From: Marinoscillum luteum
GTDB taxonomy: Bacteria > Bacteroidota > Bacteroidia > Cytophagales > Cyclobacteriaceae
DNA length: 64,000 bases
Assembly: GCF_044005705.1 (NCBI RefSeq)
Contig: NZ_JBIPKE010000014.1
Span: 1 to 64,000, forward strand
Direction of reading: 5' to 3'
Part shown: piece after piece, positions 8,816-16,813 of the stretch
Layout: the number at the start of each line of letters is the position of its first letter
How positions within the stretch are numbered: position 1 is the stretch's first letter
Notes under the pieces: model-generated
Told to the model about the DNA's origin: nothing
Databases searched by the model: none
The model's input: only the letters and a program-made list of their open reading frames with translations
Made by a program: the position numbers and the translations under genes

Positions 8816-10462
8816 TTATAGAAAATGACTGGCTACTTCCAATCCGTGATGAAGCCAATCTTTCTCCTGCTGCTGGCGGGTTTCTGACCACCCAAAGGTA
8901 GAGGTCAGGTGTTGAAAAACGGGCTCTATGAGTTTAGGGATGGTCTTGATATTGAAATACAACCTCCCTGTTCTTCTTTCGAAAAAATCCAGCAGTGAAT
9001 GGACTGCTTCATTTTCTATAGTAAAAACCAACTCCGAAAGCGCCAGACGTATTTCAGGGTCTGTTTCCTGCCTCTGCCTGAAAAGTTTAAAAATGTCGCC
9101 TGTTTGTCGACCATAATTACTCACAAGATATTCTGCATAGTATGGGTCCAGTCCAAAGGAAACCACCTGCTGCTCTACTTCCTTCTGGTATCTGTGCACA
9201 TCATTTCCGTCCTTGAACACGCCTCCTGACAGGTAAATTTTGTCTGTCACACAGTCCGAAAGTTTCTTGTCTTTATCCTCTCTGATCTTTTTGGACAATC
9301 TGTCCACAATGCGTTCTGCCATCTTGCGATAGCCTGTCAGTTTACCTCCGGCTATCGATAAAAGTCCCGTTTCTGATTCAAATATTTCATCCTTTCGCGA
9401 AAGCTGGGAGGCCGATTTTCCCTCCTCTTCTATCAAGGGTCGCAGGCCTGCCCAGCTGGATTCTACGTCCTTTATGTTGAGCTTTATCTTAGGGAAGATA
9501 TGCCTTACTCCATTGATCAGGTAGTCCACGTCCACTTTTTCAGTGCGCACATGATTGATGTCTCCATGGTAGTCTGTATCGGTGGTGCCAATATAGGTCA
9601 CCCGGTCTCTGGGAATGGCAAAAATCATCCGCCCATCCGGCACATCAAAGTAGACCGACTGGTGAACAGGGAACTTCTCATGCGGCACCACAATGTGCAC
9701 ACCTTTAGTAGGGTGCAGGTACTTCCCATGTAAGGATTTGTTTTTGGCTCGTATTTCATCTACCCATGGCCCAGCTGCACTCACCGTGTAATCGCAACTA
9801 CTCGTGTAGCTGGTGTCTGTAAGGTTATCACGCCAATGTACCCCGGTAATTTTCCCTGCATGGTACACAAAGTCTGTGACCTCTCCGTAGTTGATAATAT
9901 CGGCACCCATCCGGGTAGCTGTTTTCAGAATCTCTATTGTGAGGCGGGCATCGTCAGTTCTGTACTCAGCGTAAACCCCGCCTCCCTCCAGTACATCAGG
10001 CCCAAGCAGGGGTTCCATCTCTAGTGTTTCCTCTTTGGTCAGCATCTTGCGCTGATCCACCTTCTCCACCCCGGCCAGTACATCATAGACCATCAGCCCC
10101 ACCGATGTGAGGATTTTTCCATAAGTGCCATCTGTAATCAATGGCAGAAGCATCTTCTCCGCTTTCACCAGGTGCGGCGCCAGATGGTGCACCACTGCTC
10201 TTTCCTGTCCTACTTCACGAACCAGTGCTACCTCAAATTGCTTGAGGTACCTAAGTCCACCGTGTATCAGTTTGGTGGATTTGCTACTGGTACCCGAGGC
10301 AAAGTCGTTTTTTTCAAACAGGGCTGTTTTCAATCCTCTTGAGGCAGCATCCAGCGCTATACCTGCTCCCGTAATACCTCCCCCTATAATGATGAGGTCG
10401 TAGTGGGTATCTCCCAGGACCTTAACCAAATCACCCCTGTCATTTGCGTTGAATGCATTCAT
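8816..10462 (-). CDS. glpD: Aerobic glycerol-3-phosphate dehydrogenase
   Basis: GlpD is a membrane-associated flavoenzyme that oxidises glycerol-3-phosphate to dihydroxyacetone phosphate and passes electrons to quinone. The 548-residue protein has the FAD-binding IIIGGGITGAGIALDAASRG near residue 25, the family signature GGLRYLKQFEVALVREV at about 78-94, and a C-terminal GlpD domain. Its ATG overlaps the stop of glpK by four bases, so the two steps of glycerol catabolism are translated together. No glpF facilitator is seen nearby. The SSS symporter gene upstream occupies that place. Confidence 0.95.
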   Translation of the reverse strand: MNAFNANDRGDLVKVLGDTHYDLIIIGGGITGAGIALDAASRGLKTALFEKNDFASGTSSKSTKLIHGGLRYLKQFEVALVREVGQERAVVHHLAPHLVKAEKMLLPLITDGTYGKILTSVGLMVYDVLAGVEKVDQRKMLTKEETLEMEPLLGPDVLEGGGVYAEYRTDDARLTIEILKTATRMGADIINYGEVTDFVYHAGKITGVHWRDNLTDTSYTSSCDYTVSAAGPWVDEIRAKNKSLHGKYLHPTKGVHIVVPHEKFPVHQSVYFDVPDGRMIFAIPRDRVTYIGTTDTDYHGDINHVRTEKVDVDYLINGVRHIFPKIKLNIKDVESSWAGLRPLIEEEGKSASQLSRKDEIFESETGLLSIAGGKLTGYRKMAERIVDRLSKKIREDKDKKLSDCVTDKIYLSGGVFKDGNDVHRYQKEVEQQVVSFGLDPYYAEYLVSNYGRQTGDIFKLFRQRQETDPEIRLALSELVFTIENEAVHSLLDFFERRTGRLYFNIKTIPKLIEPVFQHLTSTFGWSETRQQQEKDWLHHGLEVASHFL

Positions 10463-11940
10463 AAATCCTTTGCCCAGTCAAATGTTCTTTGTACTGCTTT
10501 TTGCCAGCCCTTGTATAAGTGGTCTCGTTCAGTCTTTGTTATGCCCGGAGCAAATTTTCTATCCGTCTTTCTCACTTTCTTAATTTCATCCAGTGTCCAG
10601 ACGCCAGCATGCAACCCCGCCAGATAGGCAGCACCGAGTGCCGTAGATTCCGTGATGGCGGGGCGATCCACCTCTACTCCCAGGATATCCGACTGAAACT
10701 GCATGAGGTAATTGTTGTTAGTGGCTCCACCATCCACCATCAGACTGGTGATCTCTATACCAGAATCCTGCTCCATTGCAGTTTTAACATCTCGTGTCTG
10801 AAAAGCTATGGATTCGAGAGCAGCCTTGATGATGTGATTTTTTCCCGTATCGCGGGTCAGTCCAAAAATGGCTCCTCGCGAATACTGATCCCAATAGGGT
10901 GCCCCTAGTCCGGCAAATGCCGGTACCAAATACACCTCATTGGTTTCCACCTTTCTGGCAAAGTATTCGGAATCTTCCGCATGATCCAGGACCCTCAGGC
11001 CATCACGTAACCACTGTATGGCGGCTCCTGCAATGAATATACTGCCTTCCAGAGCGTAGGTAAGCTCTCCGGTAGTACTGCAGGCCATGGTAGTCAGTAA
11101 ACCATTTTGGGATACCTCACATTTGGTACCCGTATTCATCAGCATGAAACAGCCGGTGCCGTAGGTGTTTTTAGCCTCTCCCGGATCAAAGCACGCTTGT
11201 CCGAAAAGGGCCGCCTGCTGATCTCCCGCAATGCCCATAATAGGAATGGTGGTGCCTTTGAATTCAAAATCTCCGAAATGATAGGCTGAAGGATGGGCCT
11301 CAGGAAGCATGGACATTGGTACCTTCAGGATCTCGAGCAAGTCATCGTCCCATTTATTCTCTACAATGTTGTAGAGCATAGTCCGCGAGGCATTGGTGTA
11401 ATCAGTCACATGAGCCTTGCCATTGGTGAGTTTCCATACCAGCCATGTGTCTATGGTGCCAAAGCAAAGATTCCCTTTATCGGCCTCCGCTCTGGCATTT
11501 TCCACATTGTCGAGTATCCAGTTAATTTTTGTGCCCGAGAAATAGGAGTCTATTACAAGACCGGTTTTGCTTCTAACCTTTTCCTCAAGGCCCCTACTCT
11601 TCAGATCTTCACAAAACTCCGAGGTACGTTTATCCTGCCATACGATGGCATTGTAGACAGGCTCACCTGTATCCCGATCCCAAACCACGGTAGTTTCCCT
11701 CTGGTTGGTGATGCCAATGGCGGTAATTTCCTTAGGCGAAATTGAAAGTTCATTCAAAAGAGATCGGAAAACCTCAGACTGTGTGGTCCATATCTCTTCC
11801 GGATCGTGCTCTACCCATCCGGATTTCGGAAAAAACTGGGTAAACTCCTTTTGCTTTATGCCGACGATTTCCCCTTTCTCATTGAAGAGAATGGCTCTCG
11901 AACTGGTAGTCCCCTGATCTAATGCGACAATGTATGCCAT
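10459..11940 (-). CDS. glpK: Glycerol kinase
   Basis: GlpK phosphorylates glycerol to sn-glycerol-3-phosphate with ATP. The 493-residue protein is full length and has the FGGY-kinase start IVALDQGTTSSRAILF, the glycerol-binding WVEHDPEEIW segment and the signature around GTGCFMLMNTG. It sits 17 bases downstream of the SSS symporter gene and overlaps glpD. Co-transcription with an alpha-glucosidase is unusual for glpK and is part of the argument for a glycerol-glucoside substrate. Confidence 0.96.
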   Translation of the reverse strand: MAYIVALDQGTTSSRAILFNEKGEIVGIKQKEFTQFFPKSGWVEHDPEEIWTTQSEVFRSLLNELSISPKEITAIGITNQRETTVVWDRDTGEPVYNAIVWQDKRTSEFCEDLKSRGLEEKVRSKTGLVIDSYFSGTKINWILDNVENARAEADKGNLCFGTIDTWLVWKLTNGKAHVTDYTNASRTMLYNIVENKWDDDLLEILKVPMSMLPEAHPSAYHFGDFEFKGTTIPIMGIAGDQQAALFGQACFDPGEAKNTYGTGCFMLMNTGTKCEVSQNGLLTTMACSTTGELTYALEGSIFIAGAAIQWLRDGLRVLDHAEDSEYFARKVETNEVYLVPAFAGLGAPYWDQYSRGAIFGLTRDTGKNHIIKAALESIAFQTRDVKTAMEQDSGIEITSLMVDGGATNNNYLMQFQSDILGVEVDRPAITESTALGAAYLAGLHAGVWTLDEIKKVRKTDRKFAPGITKTERDHLYKGWQKAVQRTFDWAKDL

Positions 11941-11957
11941 GATATTTTATATTTTCC

Positions 11958-13655
11958 TTACCAAAATGACCCAACGACAACAGCCGTAATGATCAACAAT
12001 ATAACTGCCAGTACCCGGTAATTCTTATACCAGAGGAGTCCGGCCAGTTCTTTCGTTTCTGCTCTGTATAATCCCGCATTCCAGGTGAGGGTATTCACTA
12101 CCTCATCACTCGGGGCTGGGGTGAGCAAGCTGACAATGACGTGCACCAGTATACAAGCCAGCATGAGCAAAGGTGCTTTATGCAAAAAATGAATCGCATT
12201 TAGCGAAGGGAATAACTCATAAACTGAGGAAAGAATAATCAAAACCGATATCGCAAGACCCGCCAAAAGGGCTGCGAAGGCTCCATTTCCATTACCTCGC
12301 TTCCAAAACAAACCCACCAGGAACACTGCCACCACCGGTGGGGCAATGAACCCTAACACCAACTGAAGGTATTCCCAGAGGGAGTCAGAAATCTGCTCAA
12401 TGTACTGTGTCCAGAATGCAGCCAACAATACCAGTACCACCGTGGCAATCTGGCCGACACGCACCAATTGTTTGCTGGAAAGGTTAGGATTCAACTTATT
12501 CACAAAATCCATGGTGATCAGGGTAGAGGCAGAATTGAGTGTAGCCGAAATACTACTGGACATGGCCGCCAACAATCCGGCAATGACCAACCCAAGCAGC
12601 CCTGTAGGTAGTAGTTGATAAAGCATGACCGGATAGGTCATATTGGGACAATCCTCCAGGTTTTGGCAGATCACCTGCTCGCCGGCCTCATTGGTAATTA
12701 AATAGTTCAGCCCGCTGATGTCCAGGTCAGAAAACAGCACAATGGCAATCACTCCAGGAAAAATCATGATAAAAATCACCGGGATTTTCAGTAACCCGGC
12801 AAACAATGCTCCCCAGCGACCGTGGTTGAGATCTTTGGCGCTGAGTACACGCTGTACCATAAACTGATTGTTGGCCCAGAAGTAAAAACCAAGTAGCGGC
12901 ACCCCAAAGAGCAAGCCGGTCCATGGCATATACGCATCATCCACTGGCCCTGCCATATCAAACACTACGTCGGCTGGTTTACTGATGTAGCCACTGCTAT
13001 TGAGTGCGTCCAGGCCACTCATCAATCCTGACCATCCGCCCACCTCCGTAACACAGAAATAAGTTAAAATCATAGAGCCCACGACCAATAGAATCGCCTG
13101 GATCACCTCGGTATGAACAACGGAAGAGAGCCCACCCGGTATCGTATATGCTGCGGCGGCCAATGCCAAACCTACAATGATAAACGTGGAAGAAATCTCC
13201 GGGAAAATGATTTTCAGAATCAGATTTCCGGCATACAACCCAGACGAGGTGTCGATAATGACATTGCCCACAATGGTGATAAAGGAAAAATAATACCGGG
13301 ATCTGCTGTCGTACCGGCGCTCAAGAAACTCCGGCATGGTGTAGACCTTTGAGCGCAGGTAGAAGGGCAAAAAGAATATGGAGAAGAAAACCAGCACTAC
13401 AGCCGCCATCCACTCATAATTGTAAACCGCCGTATTGGTCTGAAACGCATCGGAGGTAAGACCAATGAGCGTGTTACTGCCTATATTGGCTGCAAACAAA
13501 GAAATCCCGACGATGGGCCAGGTCATGTTCCGACCAGCTAAAAAATACTCTTCGGAGGTTTGTTGTTTGCCCTTGGAGATTCCATACCAAATGATGCCAA
13601 AAATGTAAACGACAATAATGGCTATATCTACAAAGCTCAATGCTACATTTTCCAT
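11958..13655 (-). CDS. Sodium:solute symporter (SSS/SGLT family)
   Basis: A 565-residue inner-membrane transporter with about 14 predicted hydrophobic helices. The SGLT-type segments are visible: WPIVGISLFAANIGSNTLIG in the second helix region, YTMPEFLERRYDSRSRYY, and AYTIPGGLSSVVHTEVIQA. SSS proteins couple sodium entry to uptake of sugars, polyols or osmolytes. It heads the operon with glpK, glpD and the alpha-glucosidase, so the most likely cargo is the compound those enzymes break down. A LacI-type operator lies about 95 bases before its start. Glucose or galactose uptake is the conservative alternative. Confidence 0.9.
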   Translation of the reverse strand: MENVALSFVDIAIIVVYIFGIIWYGISKGKQQTSEEYFLAGRNMTWPIVGISLFAANIGSNTLIGLTSDAFQTNTAVYNYEWMAAVVLVFFSIFFLPFYLRSKVYTMPEFLERRYDSRSRYYFSFITIVGNVIIDTSSGLYAGNLILKIIFPEISSTFIIVGLALAAAAYTIPGGLSSVVHTEVIQAILLVVGSMILTYFCVTEVGGWSGLMSGLDALNSSGYISKPADVVFDMAGPVDDAYMPWTGLLFGVPLLGFYFWANNQFMVQRVLSAKDLNHGRWGALFAGLLKIPVIFIMIFPGVIAIVLFSDLDISGLNYLITNEAGEQVICQNLEDCPNMTYPVMLYQLLPTGLLGLVIAGLLAAMSSSISATLNSASTLITMDFVNKLNPNLSSKQLVRVGQIATVVLVLLAAFWTQYIEQISDSLWEYLQLVLGFIAPPVVAVFLVGLFWKRGNGNGAFAALLAGLAISVLIILSSVYELFPSLNAIHFLHKAPLLMLACILVHVIVSLLTPAPSDEVVNTLTWNAGLYRAETKELAGLLWYKNYRVLAVILLIITAVVVGSFW

Positions 13656-13711
13656 GTGGGATTGGTTTAGTCAGTGATTTCAATCCCTATAATAGTAAGA
13701 AAATGGCAATC

Positions 13712-13735
13712 AACCCCTGCTTTCGAGGAGGGGTT
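13712..13735 (-). other. Short hairpin in the symporter leader
   Basis: A 7-base-pair stem (AACCCCT with AGGGGTT, ten-base loop) lies between the LacI-type operator and the symporter start. It is not followed by a run of T on the minus strand, so it is not a typical terminator. It may stabilise or modulate the leader. No known riboswitch is recognised. Confidence 0.25.
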
Positions 13736-13749
13736 TTGCGAGTGTGCGA

Positions 13750-13764
13750 ATGAAAACGATTGAA
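13750..13764. promoter_or_regulatory. LacI-type operator upstream of the symporter operon
   Basis: The 15-mer ATGAAAACGATTGAA shares its first 13 bases with the site at 20540-20554. It fits the LacI/GalR-family operator form (central CG, flanking TGAAAA-like half site) with one mismatch in the last three bases to the cre-like consensus WTGNAANCGNWNNCW. It lies 95 bases upstream of the SSS symporter start. The cognate regulator is not encoded in the window. Confidence 0.5.
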
Positions 13765-13812
13765 AATTAAAAATTTATTCCTCTGCTGCCTTTCCGTTAG
13801 AAAGTCACCTAC

Positions 13813-15414
13813 TCAGTAAGCCACATTGTCTGACATCAGTCCTAGGGCTACGCCATTGCTCCACCCGAAACCATCCTGCGTGGGGTACTCTCCTCCTCCG
13901 GCGATCAGAGTGGTGTCAGCCACATTGTATTTTTCCATCATTTTGCCGGTATTTTGGTAGACTTTATCATTCACCCTCAACCATCTGGTTTTGATCTCAG
14001 TCGCCAAATCCATTTTGTCATAATGTTCAAGACCCTTAATCGTCATCCATTGGAGGGGTGCCCAACCATTGGGGTAATCCCATTGCTGCCCGGACTCGAT
14101 GGTAGTGGTCACTACCCCTCCAGGGAGGAGAAAGTCTGACTCCAATACTCGTGCCTGTGCATCGGCTTGCTGAGCTGACGCTAGAATAAAGTACAAGGGA
14201 TAGGCGCCCGCCAGTGTCAGCTGATCCGATAGTCTGTTCTCCGTCCAGATATAATCTGTAAAGGCCCCTTTATCGGCATCCCAAAACAAGCGCTGAATAG
14301 CTGCCTTGCGCTGATCGGCTTGGGCTGAATAAAAATCTGACTGCTGAACCTTCCCGTCAGCCGCATAGAGATTGGCCAGGGTGGTTTCCACCGCAAACAT
14401 GAGACTGTTCAGGTCCACAGGCAACATGTCCGTGGTACGGATGCTTCCAAAATCGGCTTTATCCTGAAACCAGCGCGTGCTGTAGTCCCATCCGGACTCA
14501 GCTCCGGCCCGCAGATTGCGATAGAGTTTCTTCTGCTCCTGATCTGATAAACCTTCTGCCAATTCGTAATCTTCCTTGTGTGATTCTGGTCTGGGGAAAT
14601 CCAGAAAATCCCAATAGCGATTGAGCATGGTTCCGTCTGACAAGCGCACCACTCTGTTGACTGCAGGCAGGTCTGAGCTCAGGTATTCCGATCCCTGCAT
14701 CCAAAAATCGTATTCCTTTTGTACTGCAGGCAAATAAATGGTGGCCTCCTCTACGGAAGTGAGCTGTGCATAAAGATTGACCATCGAAGCAAAAAACGGC
14801 GGTTGGCTTCTGCCAAGGTAATAGGTCCTATTGCCATTGGGAATAAAGCCCACAGTATCTATCAGATAAGCAAAATTATCGACCATGGCCTCTACCAGGT
14901 CCGTACGACCAGAGGCCCCCAGCCCTATCAGGGTGAAGTAGCTATCCCAATAATAAATTTCTCTAAAACGCCCACCGGGCACCACATATTCGCCGGGCAA
15001 TGGGATCAGAGTCGAAATTTCGTCTGATTCACTGGCCTTCCTTGTTAAGTTTTTCCAATGATTTTCAAGGTGCATCTTGAGTGACTCTTCCCTTGATGCT
15101 ACGATCTCAGGCTCAGATGGAGGGATAAAGTTTGCACTCACAAAAGCCTTCAAATCAAAATCAGGATCATCCTTGCGGGCGAGATAATCCGAAGCGATGG
15201 TGGCAGGATAACTCTTGGGTGTGCAGTCCACGAAGGTTTTGGAATCAGGGAAAACCCCTGCCATTTGCACATCGTGAAACAACGGCCCCAGTGATTCCCA
15301 AGGCTCATAAAAATCCGCAGTTTCATCAGTTGCTTCGGTCTGCTTTTGAGGGGTGCATGAAAAAAATAGCAGTACCACAAGGCCTGCTATTTTTAATGAT
15401 TTCAATGTTGTCAT
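13813..15414 (-). CDS. treA: Trehalase (GH37) lipoprotein
   Basis: A 533-residue trehalase that splits trehalose into two glucoses. The GH37 signatures are both present: PGGRFREIYYWDSYF (about residues 146-160) and QWDYPNGWAPLQWM near the C-terminal third. The catalytic Asp lies in AGAESGWDYSTRW and the general-base region MMEKYNV is kept. A signal peptide ends in a lipobox (FFSC), so the enzyme is an exported lipoprotein. It lies 11 bases after the PAP2/haloperoxidase-like gene, probably in the same transcript as the amylase. Confidence 0.95.
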   Translation of the reverse strand: MTTLKSLKIAGLVVLLFFSCTPQKQTEATDETADFYEPWESLGPLFHDVQMAGVFPDSKTFVDCTPKSYPATIASDYLARKDDPDFDLKAFVSANFIPPSEPEIVASREESLKMHLENHWKNLTRKASESDEISTLIPLPGEYVVPGGRFREIYYWDSYFTLIGLGASGRTDLVEAMVDNFAYLIDTVGFIPNGNRTYYLGRSQPPFFASMVNLYAQLTSVEEATIYLPAVQKEYDFWMQGSEYLSSDLPAVNRVVRLSDGTMLNRYWDFLDFPRPESHKEDYELAEGLSDQEQKKLYRNLRAGAESGWDYSTRWFQDKADFGSIRTTDMLPVDLNSLMFAVETTLANLYAADGKVQQSDFYSAQADQRKAAIQRLFWDADKGAFTDYIWTENRLSDQLTLAGAYPLYFILASAQQADAQARVLESDFLLPGGVVTTTIESGQQWDYPNGWAPLQWMTIKGLEHYDKMDLATEIKTRWLRVNDKVYQNTGKMMEKYNVADTTLIAGGGEYPTQDGFGWSNGVALGLMSDNVAY

Positions 15415-15425
15415 TGGTCTTTTGT

Positions 15426-16763
15426 TTATTTGGTAGCCAGTGCCTTATTGCGCCTGGTCTGAAGGTTTTGTACTACGAAATCTCCCACTTTCTCACCCTG
15501 ATCTACTCCATTCTCTATGGCCATCATGTAATGAATACCGCCATAGAGCCTGCTGATCGCGGCCTCTTCACTAGCTTCCAGAAATGAATTGAAATCCCGC
15601 TGTGGGAGTCCATACTCCATTTCGGTGGTGTCTTCGAAGGAGAAGTTGTCACCATAATAATCGGTAAGTGTAACTGCCGCGGCACGTGAAATCACACTAT
15701 GTCCACTGGTGTATTCAGGGAAAGGAGGTGTTTGTAGCAGGGGCACCCATTCCTCATCCATGTATTGGTTGATCAGCGTCTCAGGTCTGACTACAATACT
15801 TCTCCATTTCTCGTCCCAGCAGCTGATAAAACCATCAAACAGGGCGATGGAAGTTCTTGTGTAAGCTTCCACCGTTTCACTGAAGTTGTTTCCGGCCTTC
15901 CGGGTGGCAATGGCCACGATGCCTATCCAGTGCCCTCCGGGGGTGATTTTCTTCGTGGCAAACATTGCATGCCCACGGTGATGTGAAACGTAAGGGTTGC
16001 AGTCCCAAAACTTGGCGATCTGGGTGTTCTCTTCATTCTGACCACCTCCTTTTTCATATACTTCGGCCAGCTGACGGTAAAACTCACTGTCTTTGTCCAT
16101 GGTGAGTTCCAGTGGAGGTACCGGAGGAAACTGATTGGCTGAGTCCAATATGAGGGGTCTGATTTTATTCCAGTGAGGTTCTATCCCTTCCATATAATCT
16201 GGTGGCGTTGGCTTCCAGGCATAGGTCTCATTCCTGATCGTATATTTAGGAAAAGTACGGGTCTGTTTGTACATATCGCCATCTGCCCAGGCCATCACAT
16301 GCTTCGCCACCAGCTCCCCATACGCCAGTGATTTTTCCTTCACAGAAGCCGGGAGACCGTTCTCTTCCAAATTCTTGTATAAATTTTCACGGTAAGCGTC
16401 TATTTTATCTTCAGAAAAAATCAAGGCTTTGCCCACTGTGAGAAAGGCATGCAAACTGGCCAACTTATCATTGATGCCAGCAGGTGGTGCCGGAGGTGTG
16501 GTAAAATCCGTCACTTGCCCGCCCAGGGAAATCAGGGTATCTGGATTAGAAATTGCAAGCACCTCAAAGGCTGCGATGCTGGAATAACTATAAACCCGGC
16601 TAGCCACCGGAGGAGAAAAGATATCATACACGATAACATCCGTCAGCTGCTTCATCGCCCCGCTAAAAGTTTCCGGGTCATTCAATATGGCCTGATAAGC
16701 CGTGTTTTCCTTGCAGCCAAAAAATAGAGTAGCTGCCAAAAGGGTCATGAAAAGTTTCTTCAT
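15426..16763 (-). CDS. PAP2/vanadium-haloperoxidase-like lipoprotein
   Basis: A 445-residue lipoprotein (lipobox LFFGC) of the phosphatidic acid phosphatase 2/vanadium chloroperoxidase superfamily. All three anion-binding motifs are present: K-x6-RP (KWRSIVVRP), SGH (YTSGHS) and SR-x5-H (SRLYGGIH). It could therefore be a periplasmic phosphatase or a vanadate-dependent haloperoxidase, and the sequence alone does not decide. The long N-terminal helical part resembles the bacterial haloperoxidase-like group. It sits between the amylase (50 bases) and trehalase (11 bases), which points to co-expression, but a role in sugar use is not obvious. Confidence 0.85.
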   Translation of the reverse strand: MKKLFMTLLAATLFFGCKENTAYQAILNDPETFSGAMKQLTDVIVYDIFSPPVASRVYSYSSIAAFEVLAISNPDTLISLGGQVTDFTTPPAPPAGINDKLASLHAFLTVGKALIFSEDKIDAYRENLYKNLEENGLPASVKEKSLAYGELVAKHVMAWADGDMYKQTRTFPKYTIRNETYAWKPTPPDYMEGIEPHWNKIRPLILDSANQFPPVPPLELTMDKDSEFYRQLAEVYEKGGGQNEENTQIAKFWDCNPYVSHHRGHAMFATKKITPGGHWIGIVAIATRKAGNNFSETVEAYTRTSIALFDGFISCWDEKWRSIVVRPETLINQYMDEEWVPLLQTPPFPEYTSGHSVISRAAAVTLTDYYGDNFSFEDTTEMEYGLPQRDFNSFLEASEEAAISRLYGGIHYMMAIENGVDQGEKVGDFVVQNLQTRRNKALATK

Positions 16764-16813
16764 TGTATTTAAAAAAATTAGCTAGTCGGTAAATTTAATG
16801 AACTCGCTTACAA

